Positions 41,702 to 50,847 of a stretch of 54,688 nucleotides of DNA are shown here, piece after piece. Source of the DNA: Oscillospiraceae bacterium (GTDB taxonomy: Bacteria > Bacillota > Clostridia > Oscillospirales > SIG530); contig SVND01000010.1 in assembly GCA_015067075.1 (NCBI GenBank), positions 1 to 54,688 on the forward strand. The letters run 5' to 3'. Position 1 is the stretch's first letter. Each line of letters begins with the position of its first letter. The notes under the pieces were generated by a model. The model ran no database searches and was not told where the DNA came from. It saw only the letters and a list, made by a program, of their open reading frames with translations. The position numbers were made by a program, and so were the translations under genes.

Positions 41702-43093
41702 ATGGAACGAGATAAGATCTATTACTGTTCAACGGAAGGCTATTGCGGTGATTTCATCCCCTTTTATTGGGACGGTGTTTATCATCTGTATCATATTTCA
41801 GGCGGCGGCTGGAAGCATATAACAACGACAGATTTCGTGCATTTTACAGACCTTGGCATGAGCATCAACGGCACCGACGATGAAACGGCGCAAGATAAGA
41901 ATGTTTTTACAGGCTGTGTAACCGAGCACGATGGCGTTTTCCATATGTTTTACTGCGGTCACAACGACAAGCTCGTTCCCGTTGAAGCAGCTATGCACGC
42001 GACAAGCACGGATCTTCACAATTGGACTAAAGACCCCGATTTTTGTATCAAACCCGACGGTCAGCTTTACAGCCTCGGCGCTTTCAGAGACTCCTTTGTT
42101 TTCTATAATGAAGACGTCGGCGAATATTGGATGCTCGTTACGGGCGCAACAACTGAAAACCGTTCAAAGCGCTGGGCAACTGCCGCACTCGTCGCTTCTA
42201 AGGATTTTAAAAATTGGGAGCTTCGCGATCCTATTTACAAGCCTTATATGTACGACTCCCACGAATGCCCCGATATGTTCAAAATGGGCAACAAGTGGTA
42301 TCTCGTATTTTCCGAATACACTCGCTGGTGGGAAACGAAATACAGAGTTTCCGACAGTCCCTACGGCCCGTGGGAGATTCCCGCAAACGACACATTTGAC
42401 GGACGCACAATGTACGCGGCAAAAACTGTTTCAAACGGCGAGCGCCGTTTCATCGTCGGCTGGCTTTGCCATAAAGTAGAAGGCAATGATAAGACAAAGT
42501 ATATGTGGGGCGGTCATCTCCTCGTTCACGAGATCGTTCAGGCACCTGACGGTACTCTCAACGTAAAGCCTATTTCCGAGGTACTCAATGCATTTACAAA
42601 GCCCGTTGCAATTGCAGCAGGCGACAGCTTCGGCGGCAATTGGAAATGCGAAAACGGCAAATATATTGGCGAAAGTGAAGGCTTTTCTACTCTTAAGCTG
42701 GGCACGGCAGGCGAAGACGTGCTTTACAAGGCAAAGATCAAGATAAAGCCCGGCACACTTTCCGCAGGTCTCGTTTTCCGTGCATCCTACCCTGTTTTCG
42801 ATAAATGGTGTATGCTCAAGATCGAGCAAAAGCGCGGACGCATTTATTTCGACAGCTTTTTTAAATTCTTCGACGATGTTTTCTTCGACGAGGTTCGTCC
42901 CATCACCGTCCCCGAAGACAATGTATACGACCTTAAGATAATCACGTCGGGAAGCATTTTCTCCGTTTACGTTAACGACGAGGTCGCGCTTTCCGGAAGA
43001 AGCTACTCCTTCAGAGACGGCGATTTCGGGCTGTTTACTGAAAACGGCTCCGCTGAATTTTATGATATTTCCGTTTTAGGCAGCGGAATTTAA
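41702..43093 (+). CDS. GH32/GH43-like beta-propeller glycosidase, copy 1
   Basis: The 463-residue protein begins with an N-terminal five-bladed propeller pattern: CGDFIPFYWDGVYHLYH (first acidic site), FRDSFVF (Arg-Asp), and HECPDMFKMGNKWYLVFSEY, the EC-P-D type motif of GH32 enzymes. A C-terminal beta-sandwich (about 300-463) carries FSTLKLGTAGED and ends SAEFYDISVLGSGI. GH32 and GH43 enzymes cleave fructans or arabinan/xylan side chains; the exact substrate is open. There is no signal peptide, so probably intracellular. AAAGGAG lies just upstream of the ATG. It is paired with a paralogue 19 bases downstream. Confidence 0.8.
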   Translation: MERDKIYYCSTEGYCGDFIPFYWDGVYHLYHISGGGWKHITTTDFVHFTDLGMSINGTDDETAQDKNVFTGCVTEHDGVFHMFYCGHNDKLVPVEAAMHATSTDLHNWTKDPDFCIKPDGQLYSLGAFRDSFVFYNEDVGEYWMLVTGATTENRSKRWATAALVASKDFKNWELRDPIYKPYMYDSHECPDMFKMGNKWYLVFSEYTRWWETKYRVSDSPYGPWEIPANDTFDGRTMYAAKTVSNGERRFIVGWLCHKVEGNDKTKYMWGGHLLVHEIVQAPDGTLNVKPISEVLNAFTKPVAIAAGDSFGGNWKCENGKYIGESEGFSTLKLGTAGEDVLYKAKIKIKPGTLSAGLVFRASYPVFDKWCMLKIEQKRGRIYFDSFFKFFDDVFFDEVRPITVPEDNVYDLKIITSGSIFSVYVNDEVALSGRSYSFRDGDFGLFTENGSAEFYDISVLGSGI

Positions 43094-43112
43094 TACACAA
43101 TGAGGTGTTTTT

Positions 43113-44501
43113 ATGGAAAGAAATAAGCTTTACTATCGCGCTCCCGAGGGAAATTGCGGCGACTTTATCCCCTTTTATTGGGACGGCGTATATCATCTTT
43201 ATCACATTTTCGGCACAAATTGGCGTCACATAACCACAACCGATTTCGTTAATTTCGAAGAACTCGGTGTAACCATCGAGGGTAGCGGCGCAGGCACTCG
43301 CGACGAAGCCGTTTTCACGGGATGCGTTCTTGAGCATGACGGACTTTTCCATATGTTCTATTGCGGTCATTGTAACGACCTCGTTCCACTTGAAGTCATT
43401 ATGCACGCAACAAGCACCGACCTTCACAACTGGACGAAAGATCCGGATTTTTGCTTGCAGGCTGATTTTGACCGTTATGCAACTTTTGCTTTCCGCGATG
43501 CGTTTGTATTTTTCAACAATGAAGCAGACGAGTTTTGGATGCTTATCACAGCCGCTATTAACGAAAACCGTGCAAAGCGTTGGGGCGCAACGGTTATCGC
43601 AACTTCAAAGGATCTGAAAAATTGGACTCTCGGCGATCCCATCTACGCTCCATATCAGTACGACACTCATGAATGTCCCGATATGTTCAAAATGGGCGAT
43701 AAGTGGTATCTCGTATTTTCCGAATATACTCGCTGGTGGGAAACGAAATACAGAGTTTCCGACAGTCCCTACGGCCCGTGGGAAATCCCCGCAAACGACA
43801 CCTTTGACGGTCGCACTATCTACGCGGCAAAAACCGTTTCCAACGGCGAGCGCCGTTTCCTTGTGGGCTGGGTTTGCCACAAAACAGACGAAAACGATAA
43901 AAACAAATATATGTGGGGCGGCAATCTTATCATTCACGAAATCATTCAGGCGTCCGACGGTACTCTCAACGTAAAACCCGTTTCCGAAGTGCTTGACATT
44001 TTCACAAAACCCGTTGCAATTGCCGCAAGCGACAGCTTCGGCGGCAATTGGAAATGCGAAAACGGCAAATATATTGGCGAAAGTGAAGGCTTTTCTACTC
44101 TTAAGCTCGGCACGGCAGGCGAAGACGCGCTTTACAAGGCGAAGATCAAAATAAAGCCCGGTTCTCTTTCCGCAGGTCTCGTTTTCCGTGCATCCTACCC
44201 TGTTTTCGATAAATGGTGCATGCTCAAGATCGAGCAAAAGCGCGGACAGATCTACTTCGACAGCTTCTTTAAGTTCTTCGACGACGTCTTCTTCGATGAG
44301 GTTCGTCCCATCACAATTCCCGAGGATAACGTATACGACCTTAAAATAATCACGTCGGGAAGTATTTTCTCCGTTTACGTTAACGATGAAGTTGCACTTT
44401 CCGGAAGAAGCTACTCCTTCAGAGACGGTGATTTTGGTCTCTTTACCGAAAACGGCTCCGCCGAATTTTACGACATCTCCGTTTTAGAAAGCAATATATA
44501 G
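43113..44501 (+). CDS. GH32/GH43-like beta-propeller glycosidase, copy 2
   Basis: The 462-residue paralogue of the preceding gene has CGDFIPFYWDGVYHLYH, FRDAFVF and HECPDMFKMGDKWYLVFSEY and the same C-terminal beta-sandwich. The first third differs clearly from copy 1 while the second half is almost identical, also at the DNA level, with long identical runs (for example the stretch beginning 44032). GAGGT lies upstream of the ATG. It ends at a strong terminator. Confidence 0.8.
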   Translation: MERNKLYYRAPEGNCGDFIPFYWDGVYHLYHIFGTNWRHITTTDFVNFEELGVTIEGSGAGTRDEAVFTGCVLEHDGLFHMFYCGHCNDLVPLEVIMHATSTDLHNWTKDPDFCLQADFDRYATFAFRDAFVFFNNEADEFWMLITAAINENRAKRWGATVIATSKDLKNWTLGDPIYAPYQYDTHECPDMFKMGDKWYLVFSEYTRWWETKYRVSDSPYGPWEIPANDTFDGRTIYAAKTVSNGERRFLVGWVCHKTDENDKNKYMWGGNLIIHEIIQASDGTLNVKPVSEVLDIFTKPVAIAASDSFGGNWKCENGKYIGESEGFSTLKLGTAGEDALYKAKIKIKPGSLSAGLVFRASYPVFDKWCMLKIEQKRGQIYFDSFFKFFDDVFFDEVRPITIPEDNVYDLKIITSGSIFSVYVNDEVALSGRSYSFRDGDFGLFTENGSAEFYDISVLESNI

Positions 44502-44507
44502 ACACTC

Positions 44508-44540
44508 AATGCCGACAGAATTACTGTCGGCATTTATATA
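44508..44540 (+). terminator. Terminator after the tandem glycosidases
   Basis: AATGCCGACAG (44508-44518) pairs with CTGTCGGCATT (44524-44534), followed by TATATA. Confidence 0.75.
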
Positions 44541-44552
44541 TCAACTTTTTCC

Positions 44553-44581
44553 TTGCAAATCATCTTATAATATGTTATAAT
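44553..44581 (+). promoter_or_regulatory. Promoter of the DUF5060/DUF4038 lipoprotein gene
   Basis: TTGCAA (44553-44558) and TATAAT (44576-44581) are 17 bases apart. Confidence 0.75.
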
Positions 44582-44612
44582 ATATTAAATTTATTATGAA
44601 AGGATAAACCAA

Positions 44613-46499
44613 ATGAAAAAGAAACTTTTCTGCTTGCTTTTAGCTTGCGCAATGCTTCTCGTTTGCGTCGCTTGCTCCGAGCAAGGCAACACCTCCGACG
44701 AAACTCCCACACCTACTATAACAGATGCAACTCCTACGGAAGACGCAACTCCCACAGCTGAGCCTACGGCTGTATCAACTCCTACTCCCACTCCCAAGCC
44801 ACAGATCACTGAACCTGTCGGAGACCCCGTTCACGTTGATGCACAGCAATGGCTTGCTTATGAAATAAGCTTTGAAAGTGACACAGAATACAAAAACCCC
44901 GTTTACACCGTTACCATGGACGTCACCTTCACTCATACTGAAACAGGCGAAACTTTAGTTCTTCCCGCTTTCTGGGACGGCGCAAAAACATGGAAGGTTC
45001 GTTTCTCCCTTCCCAAGCTCGGCGATTGGACATACGTTACAGCTTGCTCCGACGATACAAACGTTGGTCTTCATTATCACACAGGTACAGTTTCCTGCAC
45101 AGCTTACACAGGCGATCTTGATATCTACAAGCACGGCTTTGTAAAGACTGTCACAGGTACTCGCTATTTCATGTATGACGACGGCACACCATTTTTCTAT
45201 CTCGGTGACACACATTGGACACTCCCCGTTGAAGAGATCGACGGCATCGGCGGTATTTCTCAAGAAGTTGCCGATCAGTACGGTATTACATCTCAGTTCA
45301 AGCACATCATGGACTACCGCGCCGAGCAGGGCTACACCGTTATCCAGTCACAGCAGCTCGGTTGGTATACAGGCGCAACAGGCAACAGCTGGATGGGCGA
45401 CAGCACAGGTTCTATCTTCGTTTATGGCGTAAACAACGACATACTTAAAAAGTTCCAAGAGCTTGACAGATATTTCGCTTACATTGCCGAAAAAGGCTTA
45501 GTACATTCACACACACAGTTTGCATACCCCGAAGAGCTTATCGAATCTTTCCAGGTTAACGCTATCGATAAGGAAAAACTTGATATGCTTTGCCGCTATT
45601 GGGTTGCACGTTACAGCGCATATCCCGTTCTTTGGGCAACGACTCAGGAAGGCGACGATGACTATTACGCATGGCAGGGCTGCACACCGTTAGACAACCC
45701 CTGGCTCATCGTTATGAACAGCATCGCAAAATACGATCCCTACGATCATCCCTCCACTTGCCATCAGGAAAACGTTGGTAATACACGCGTAAACACATCC
45801 ATTTTCGGTCAGATGACTGTTCACAGCTGGTACGCCGCACAGTGGAGCGCAAACATCAAAAACCGCAGCGAAGTTGACTGGAATATGCTTATCGAATATT
45901 GGGCAAATCCCGATTCCAAGCCCGTTGTCAACTACGAAGGCCGCTACGATCACTTCTGGGGCGGTACATTTGTAGCTCGCTCGCAGGGTTGGCTCGCATT
46001 CCTTAACGGTCAGTTCGGCTACGGCTACGGTATTCAGCCTATTTGGAGCATCGTTTGGGCTGATTACGGCGAGCACACTCCTACATCAGACGAGGTTGAG
46101 GAATACGAACGCGATTTCGATTGGGTCGAAGGACTTTACTCCGAGGCAGGTCAGCAGCTTACATATATGAAAGATTTCCTCACTCAGTTCGAATGGTGGA
46201 AGCTTGTTCCCTGCTTTAACGCATCCGATTATTACCTCTCTTCCGGCACGAACTATTCCGTTGCTACAATTGAAAACAAGCTTTACCTCGGTTACTTCTA
46301 CGGCGCAAGCGTAAATACAGACGATCTCGGCTCGTTTACCGAAATGGAAAATGCACAGTATGAGATTCGCTGGATGAATTGCCGCACAGGTGAATGGACA
46401 GATGCTGAGATAGTAACTATCGAAAAAGGCATCTACAAGATTCCCGGCAAGCCCGACTCCGGCGACTGGGCTGTTTACGCAAAGCTTATTGAAGAATAA
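44613..46499 (+). CDS. DUF5060/DUF4038-type glycosidase lipoprotein (GH140-like)
   Basis: The 628-residue lipoprotein has a signal ending in lipobox VCVAC (Cys about 21), a Thr/Pro linker (about 28-65), a DUF5060-type beta-sandwich (about 75-170: YTVTMDVTFTHTETGETLVLP, PKLGDWTYVTACSD) and a TIM barrel that begins with YFMYDDGTPFFYLGDTHWTL, the DUF4038 opening. FAYPEELIE, YWVARYSAYPVLWATTQEGD and KPVVNYEGRYDHFW (with a likely catalytic Glu) follow. DUF4038 proteins include apiosidases and rhamnogalacturonan-related hydrolases, so surface attack on pectic side chains is plausible. Confidence 0.87.
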   Translation: MKKKLFCLLLACAMLLVCVACSEQGNTSDETPTPTITDATPTEDATPTAEPTAVSTPTPTPKPQITEPVGDPVHVDAQQWLAYEISFESDTEYKNPVYTVTMDVTFTHTETGETLVLPAFWDGAKTWKVRFSLPKLGDWTYVTACSDDTNVGLHYHTGTVSCTAYTGDLDIYKHGFVKTVTGTRYFMYDDGTPFFYLGDTHWTLPVEEIDGIGGISQEVADQYGITSQFKHIMDYRAEQGYTVIQSQQLGWYTGATGNSWMGDSTGSIFVYGVNNDILKKFQELDRYFAYIAEKGLVHSHTQFAYPEELIESFQVNAIDKEKLDMLCRYWVARYSAYPVLWATTQEGDDDYYAWQGCTPLDNPWLIVMNSIAKYDPYDHPSTCHQENVGNTRVNTSIFGQMTVHSWYAAQWSANIKNRSEVDWNMLIEYWANPDSKPVVNYEGRYDHFWGGTFVARSQGWLAFLNGQFGYGYGIQPIWSIVWADYGEHTPTSDEVEEYERDFDWVEGLYSEAGQQLTYMKDFLTQFEWWKLVPCFNASDYYLSSGTNYSVATIENKLYLGYFYGASVNTDDLGSFTEMENAQYEIRWMNCRTGEWTDAEIVTIEKGIYKIPGKPDSGDWAVYAKLIEE

Positions 46500-46504
46500 T
46501 CTAT

Positions 46505-46535
46505 TAAAGCCACTTCTTGCGAAGTGGCTTTTTTG
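46505..46535 (+). terminator. Terminator after the DUF5060/DUF4038 gene
   Basis: AAAGCCACTT (46506-46515) pairs with AAGTGGCTTT and ends in a T run. Confidence 0.88.
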
Positions 46536-46564
46536 TTGACATTCTTTTTTGTTTATGTTATAAT
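46536..46564 (+). promoter_or_regulatory. Promoter of the nucleoside hydrolase gene
   Basis: TTGACA (46536-46541) and TATAAT (46559-46564) are 17 bases apart. Confidence 0.8.
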
Positions 46565-46596
46565 TTTTTCAGCAAATTATATATGGAGTGAAGCAT

Positions 46597-47505
46597 ATGA
46601 AAAAGTTTTTAGATGAAATAAAAAACGGAAAATGCCGTAAAATTATTCTTGATACCGATACATACAACGAGGTTGACGATCAATTTGCATTGTCTTATAC
46701 ATTACTTTCCGATAAGGTAAAGCTTCTTTCCGTAAACGCCGCTCCCTATCTCAACGACCGTTCCACATCACCTCTTGATGGCATGGAAAAAAGCTATAAC
46801 GAGATACTTCGCTTGCTTGATTTCACAGGTAAAAGCGTTCCCGTATATAAAGGCTCTCCCCGTTTTATGACGGAAGCTGACCTTAAAGCTCTCGGCAGTG
46901 ACCTTGATACACCTGCCGCACGCAATATCATCAATACGGTCACCGATAGTTCAGACCCTGTCACAGTCGTTGCCATTGGCGCTATAACAAATGTCGCCGC
47001 CGCGATTTTGATAAAGCCTGAAATTTGCAATAATATGCGAGTCGTTTGGCTTGGCGGTCACGGCTTTGAATGGAAAAATACACAGGAATTCAATATGCAT
47101 CAAGATACCTTTGCCGCATCTGTTATTTTTGATTCGTTCGTGCCTTTTTTGCAGATTCCCTGCATGGGCGTTGCGTCATATCTCGCCACGACGGTTGCAG
47201 AGCTTAAGCAGCAAATAGGCGGCAAAAATGAGCTTTGCGATTATCTTGTTGACACCGTTGCATCCTATCAGCAAGGCAGAAGCGATGCTCGGGCATGGTC
47301 AAAGGTTATTTGGGACATTTCAGCTGTTACAGCCATAACAATTCCCTATGCCTTCGATATTGTTGCTGTTCCTCGCCCGTACATTTTACCACAGGGCTTT
47401 TACGCCCATGATGACGCTCGCGCTCCCATGCTCTACGCACGCTGGCTCAATCGCGACGCTATTTTCGGCGAGGTCTTCTCCGTAATTGAAAGCTTAAGTA
47501 AATAA
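46597..47505 (+). CDS. Nucleoside hydrolase-like protein
   Basis: The 302-residue protein matches the inosine/uridine-preferring nucleoside hydrolase fold. The Ca2+-binding Asp cluster is DTDTYNEVDDQFAL, VAIGAITNVAAAI is in the core, and a VVWLGGHGFEWKNTQEFNMHQD segment lies in place of the usual GNxxxxAEFN region. These enzymes split ribonucleosides into ribose and base. ATG 46597 is chosen with GGAG 8 bases upstream; a GTG at 46588 is too close to it. The gene is monocistronic, with its own promoter and terminator. Confidence 0.88.
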   Translation: MKKFLDEIKNGKCRKIILDTDTYNEVDDQFALSYTLLSDKVKLLSVNAAPYLNDRSTSPLDGMEKSYNEILRLLDFTGKSVPVYKGSPRFMTEADLKALGSDLDTPAARNIINTVTDSSDPVTVVAIGAITNVAAAILIKPEICNNMRVVWLGGHGFEWKNTQEFNMHQDTFAASVIFDSFVPFLQIPCMGVASYLATTVAELKQQIGGKNELCDYLVDTVASYQQGRSDARAWSKVIWDISAVTAITIPYAFDIVAVPRPYILPQGFYAHDDARAPMLYARWLNRDAIFGEVFSVIESLSK

Positions 47506-47525
47506 AATCCACACAATAGTCATAC

Positions 47526-47565
47526 AAAAACCGACCTGCATTTTACAGGTCGGTTTATCTTTTTT
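47526..47565 (+). terminator. Bidirectional terminator between convergent genes
   Basis: AAACCGACCTG (47528-47538) pairs with CAGGTCGGTTT and is followed by ATCTTTTTT; A-rich flanks also give a T tract on the minus strand. Confidence 0.85.
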
Positions 47566-48301
47566 ATGCAAAATATTTCATTACATTGTCGATGCAAACC
47601 TTGATATCTTCCGTCGGTTCATCTTCATTAAGCTCATATTCGATGGAGAAATATTCAATAGGTGCGCCCTCTATCGCCTGCTTAAGTGCAGGAAGATTGA
47701 GAAGTCCCGTTCCTAAAATAACTTCCTCACATTTATTCTCGCTATCAAAAACCATGTCCTTGAAATGAACACCGTAAAGTCTGTCATAGAACGTCTTTGC
47801 CATCTCTTCAGGTCTTTCACCTGCATCAAGAGCCCAGCACGCATCCAAGCAAAAACCTACGTTGGAAGAGCATTTTGCAAATAAAGCTGACAGCTTTTCC
47901 GTCGTACCATATATATCATCTCTGCCGTGATTATGTATAGCAACCTTAATTCCGTATTCATCGCAAAGCTTTTCAACCATAGCAATGTGGCTTTCAGGGA
48001 AAGAAGCACCCATGACCTTTATGCCAAGACGCTTTGCAAGCTCAAACAAGGCTCGCGCTTTATCTTCCTCACATCCAAGCCAATTTATACCGAAGGAGGT
48101 CGTCTTAACGCCTGCCTTTTCGGTTGCCGCAATGTACTTTGCAATACTTTCTTTGTTTTCAGCGTCAACGTGAACGCCGCAAACCTCAGTTGCACAAAGA
48201 CCAGCCGCCGCTATTTTTTCACAAAGCTTTTCAGCATCCGTAAATTTGCGGAAGCTGTAGCTCTGAACACCCAGCGGCTTATCAAAAATCATATATGCCA
48301 T
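47564..48301 (-). CDS. Sugar phosphate isomerase/epimerase-like TIM barrel protein
   Basis: The 245-residue protein has the xylose-isomerase-like barrel of the AP endonuclease 2 superfamily: GVQSYSFRKF, IKVAIHNHGRD (metal His), VGFCLDACWALDAG and YGVHFKDM, with a late acidic FSIEYEL strand (metal Glu). Such proteins isomerise or epimerise sugars or inositol derivatives; the substrate is not clear. GAGG lies 7 bases before the ATG. It is 18 bases downstream of glyA and is cotranscribed with it. Confidence 0.82.
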   Translation of the reverse strand: MAYMIFDKPLGVQSYSFRKFTDAEKLCEKIAAAGLCATEVCGVHVDAENKESIAKYIAATEKAGVKTTSFGINWLGCEEDKARALFELAKRLGIKVMGASFPESHIAMVEKLCDEYGIKVAIHNHGRDDIYGTTEKLSALFAKCSSNVGFCLDACWALDAGERPEEMAKTFYDRLYGVHFKDMVFDSENKCEEVILGTGLLNLPALKQAIEGAPIEYFSIEYELNEDEPTEDIKVCIDNVMKYFA

Positions 48302-48319
48302 AATACGACCTCTTTTCTA

Positions 48320-49567
48320 TTACATACCGGGATACATCGGATACTTATCGCATATGGTCTTTACAACCTTGCGAACAAATTCAGCCTTGCCTTCAAAATC
48401 AACAGTTGCAGCCTTAATAAGCTTAACAACCTTTACGCAATCCTCTTCAACAAGTCCACGAGATGTAACAGCGGGAGTACCGACACGGATACCGCTTGTG
48501 ATAAACGGGCTTTGAGGATCGTTGGGGATAGCATTCTTATTAACCGTGATATTAACCTCGTCAAGACGTTTTTCAAGCTCTTTACCCGTTATATCAAAAT
48601 TGCGAAGGTCAACGAGCATAAGGTGGTTATCTGTACCGCCGGAAACAAGGTCAAAGCCTTCTTCAACAAATGCCTTTGCCATAGCGTTGGCATTCTTAAC
48701 TACCTGCTGCTGATAAGCTTTGAACTCAGGCTTCAAAGCTTCGCCGAAGCAAACAGCTTTTGCTGCAATAATGTGCATAAGCGGACCTCCCTGCATACCT
48801 GGGAAAATAGCTTTGTTGATGCGCTTTGCCATTTCTTCGTCGTTGCAAAGGATCATGCCGCCGCGAGGACCGCGAAGCGTCTTATGAGTTGTTGTTGTAA
48901 CAACGTCAGCATACGGAAGCGGATTTTCATGCAAACCTGCCGCAACAAGGCCTGCAATGTGAGCCATATCAACCATGAGATATGCGCCGACTTCGTGAGC
49001 AATCTCAGAAAAACGCTTGAAATCAATCTTACGAGGATAAGCGGAAGCACCTGCAATGATCATCTTGGGCTTCGTTTCCTTCGCAAGCTTTTCAAGAGCG
49101 TCATAATCAATAAAACCATCATCGTTTATACCGTAAGGCACGATGTTGTAATACTTACCTGACATATTTACGGGAGAACCGTGAGTAAGATGTCCGCCGT
49201 GAGCAAGGTTCATACCTAAAACTGTATCGCCGGGATTGCAAAGAGCAAAGTACACAGCCATATTAGCCTGAGCGCCGCTGTGAGGCTGAACATTGGCATA
49301 GTTTGCACCGAAAAGCTCTTTCGCTCTTTCGATTGCTAAATTTTCAGCAACGTCAACGCATTTGCAACCGCCGTAATAACGCTTGCCTGAGTAACCTTCT
49401 GCATATTTATTAGTTAAAACAGTACCCATAGCCGCCAAAACAGCTTCAGAAACAACGTTTTCAGAAGCTATAAGCTCGATACCGTCGCGCTGTCTTTTCA
49501 GCTCGTCAGCGATTGCTGCGCCGATAGCAGGGTCTGCTTTCTTAAGGAAATCAATATTTGCACCCAT
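48320..49567 (-). CDS. glyA: Serine hydroxymethyltransferase
   Basis: This PLP enzyme interconverts serine and glycine and feeds one-carbon units into tetrahydrofolate. The 415-residue length and motifs are standard: [30 protein letters not shown], the PLP-Lys motif [15 protein letters not shown] and [17 protein letters not shown] near the C-terminus. AAAGGACGG lies upstream of the ATG. A TTGAAA-17-TATAAT promoter drives it. Confidence 0.97.
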   Translation of the reverse strand: MGANIDFLKKADPAIGAAIADELKRQRDGIELIASENVVSEAVLAAMGTVLTNKYAEGYSGKRYYGGCKCVDVAENLAIERAKELFGANYANVQPHSGAQANMAVYFALCNPGDTVLGMNLAHGGHLTHGSPVNMSGKYYNIVPYGINDDGFIDYDALEKLAKETKPKMIIAGASAYPRKIDFKRFSEIAHEVGAYLMVDMAHIAGLVAAGLHENPLPYADVVTTTTHKTLRGPRGGMILCNDEEMAKRINKAIFPGMQGGPLMHIIAAKAVCFGEALKPEFKAYQQQVVKNANAMAKAFVEEGFDLVSGGTDNHLMLVDLRNFDITGKELEKRLDEVNITVNKNAIPNDPQSPFITSGIRVGTPAVTSRGLVEEDCVKVVKLIKAATVDFEGKAEFVRKVVKTICDKYPMYPGM

Positions 49568-49626
49568 TTTATATCCGTCCTTTCATCACAAAAAAATATT
49601 GCGACATTTTATATTATATGTGTTAT

Positions 49627-49655
49627 ATTATACACTATATTTCATTGTATTTCAA
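49627..49655 (-). promoter_or_regulatory. Promoter of glyA
   Basis: On the minus strand TTGAAA (49650-49655) and TATAAT (49627-49632) are 17 bases apart. The -10 lies in an 18-base sequence that recurs at the divergent tRNA-Trp promoter. Confidence 0.75.
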
Positions 49656-49718
49656 TCCTTTTTTCTATTTTTTATTTAAAAATTTTATAAAAAAGTATAT
49701 AAAAACGCAAAATAGCTA

Positions 49719-49747
49719 TTGACAAAAGAGAAAATGTAGTGTATAAT
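49719..49747 (+). promoter_or_regulatory. Promoter of the tRNA-Trp gene
   Basis: A consensus promoter: TTGACA (49719-49724), 17 bases, TATAAT (49742-49747), ending 18 bases before the tRNA. Confidence 0.88.
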
Positions 49748-49765
49748 ATAACACGTTGCAGAAAT

Positions 49766-49841
49766 AGGGGTATAGCTCAGCTGGTAGAGTACCGGTCTCC
49801 AAAACCGTGGGTCGTGAGTTCGAATCTTACTGCCCCTGCCA
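49766..49841 (+). tRNA. tRNA-Trp (anticodon CCA), CCA end encoded
   Basis: A 76-base cloverleaf: acceptor AGGGGTA/TGCCCCT, D arm with AGCTGGTA loop, anticodon loop CTCCAAA (CCA at 49799-49801), T arm GTGAG-TTCGAAT-CTTAC, discriminator G and an encoded CCA. The first anticodon-stem pair is a C-T mismatch (49792/49808), which is slightly unusual. Confidence 0.95.
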
Positions 49842-49879
49842 AAAATCGACAAGTTTCGACAGAAGCTTGTCGATTTTTA
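49842..49879 (+). terminator. Terminator after tRNA-Trp
   Basis: AATCGACAAG (49844-49853) pairs with CTTGTCGATT (49866-49875), followed by TTTAC. The same left arm can also pair with a second CTTGTCGATT at 49904-49913, so the terminator may compete with another hairpin. Confidence 0.75.
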
Positions 49880-49942
49880 CTTTTTCACTCTTCCCTTGCG
49901 AAACTTGTCGATTAGGTAATAAGCAAAGCGAAAGGAACAATT

Positions 49943-50833
49943 ATGAAGCTTTACGCGCCGAAGTATTACAAAAATTTCAAATGCATAGCAGATAAATGTG
50001 AGCACAGCTGTTGTATCGGATGGGAAATCGATATTGATGAACGCACAATAAAAAAATACAAAGCTCTTAAATGCGCTTACGGCTCTGTCATCCTGGACAG
50101 TATTTCTATGGAAAGCGCGCCCCATTTCACGCTCGCTCATCATGACAGATGTCCCCATCTTAACGAACATGGGCTTTGCAATATCATTATAAATGTTGGC
50201 GAAGATCATCTTTGTGACATCTGTCGTGAACACCCGCGATTTTACAATTATACAAAAGTTGCCGAGGTCGGTATCGGTATGTCCTGTGCTGAAGCTGCAA
50301 GGATAATTCTCTGCTCACATAATTTTGCGGATATAGATGAAATCGGCGATATTGATACTGACTTAGACGATATCAGCTTTGATGGTCGCATACTTCGTAG
50401 CGATATATATGAAATATTACTGGATACAGCGAACACTTACACCATTGCGCTCAACAAAATTCATCGCAAGTATTCCATTGATGTCGGTGATGACGAACGA
50501 TGGTTGCAATTACTTAATTCTTTAGAATATCTTGATATTGATCATAAAAAGCTATTTATGAATTATTCATCAGCTCTACGTCCCAACGGCACAGAAAAAA
50601 ACGAATATTTAAAAAGATTTTTTGCGTATCTTGTCTACCGCCACTGTACCGAAGCTATCGACGAGGGTGATTTTTGTCTACGTTTGGCTTTTTGTTTGTT
50701 TTGCGAAAGGCTCTTATCCTCTTTGATATGCTCAGAGAACGCAGAATCGCTGACAGATATTGCGACGCTCGCAAGCATTATTTCAGAAGAGATCGAATAT
50801 TCCGACGAAAACACATTCACATTAATGTATTAA
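49943..50833 (+). CDS. FliB-like (flagellin lysine-N-methylase family) Cys-rich protein
   Basis: The 296-residue protein has the FliB-family cysteine pattern: CIADKCEHSCCIGWEIDIDE at the N-terminus, then CPHLNEHGLCNIIINVGEDH, LCDICREHPRFYNYT and MSCAEAARIIL. These cysteines suggest a metal or Fe-S cluster. In Salmonella FliB methylates flagellin lysines; no flagellar gene is seen here, and many Clostridia carry such proteins without known targets. The tRNA-Trp terminator lies upstream and no clear promoter of its own is seen. A beta-helix gene starts 15 bases downstream. Confidence 0.85.
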   Translation: MKLYAPKYYKNFKCIADKCEHSCCIGWEIDIDERTIKKYKALKCAYGSVILDSISMESAPHFTLAHHDRCPHLNEHGLCNIIINVGEDHLCDICREHPRFYNYTKVAEVGIGMSCAEAARIILCSHNFADIDEIGDIDTDLDDISFDGRILRSDIYEILLDTANTYTIALNKIHRKYSIDVGDDERWLQLLNSLEYLDIDHKKLFMNYSSALRPNGTEKNEYLKRFFAYLVYRHCTEAIDEGDFCLRLAFCLFCERLLSSLICSENAESLTDIATLASIISEEIEYSDENTFTLMY

Positions 50834-50847
50834 AAAGGAGTACTACT

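Noticed and set aside
41702-44501. Mobile element causing the duplicated glycosidase genes
   Set aside because: No transposase, terminal repeats or target duplications are visible around the pair; tandem duplication with later exchange suffices.
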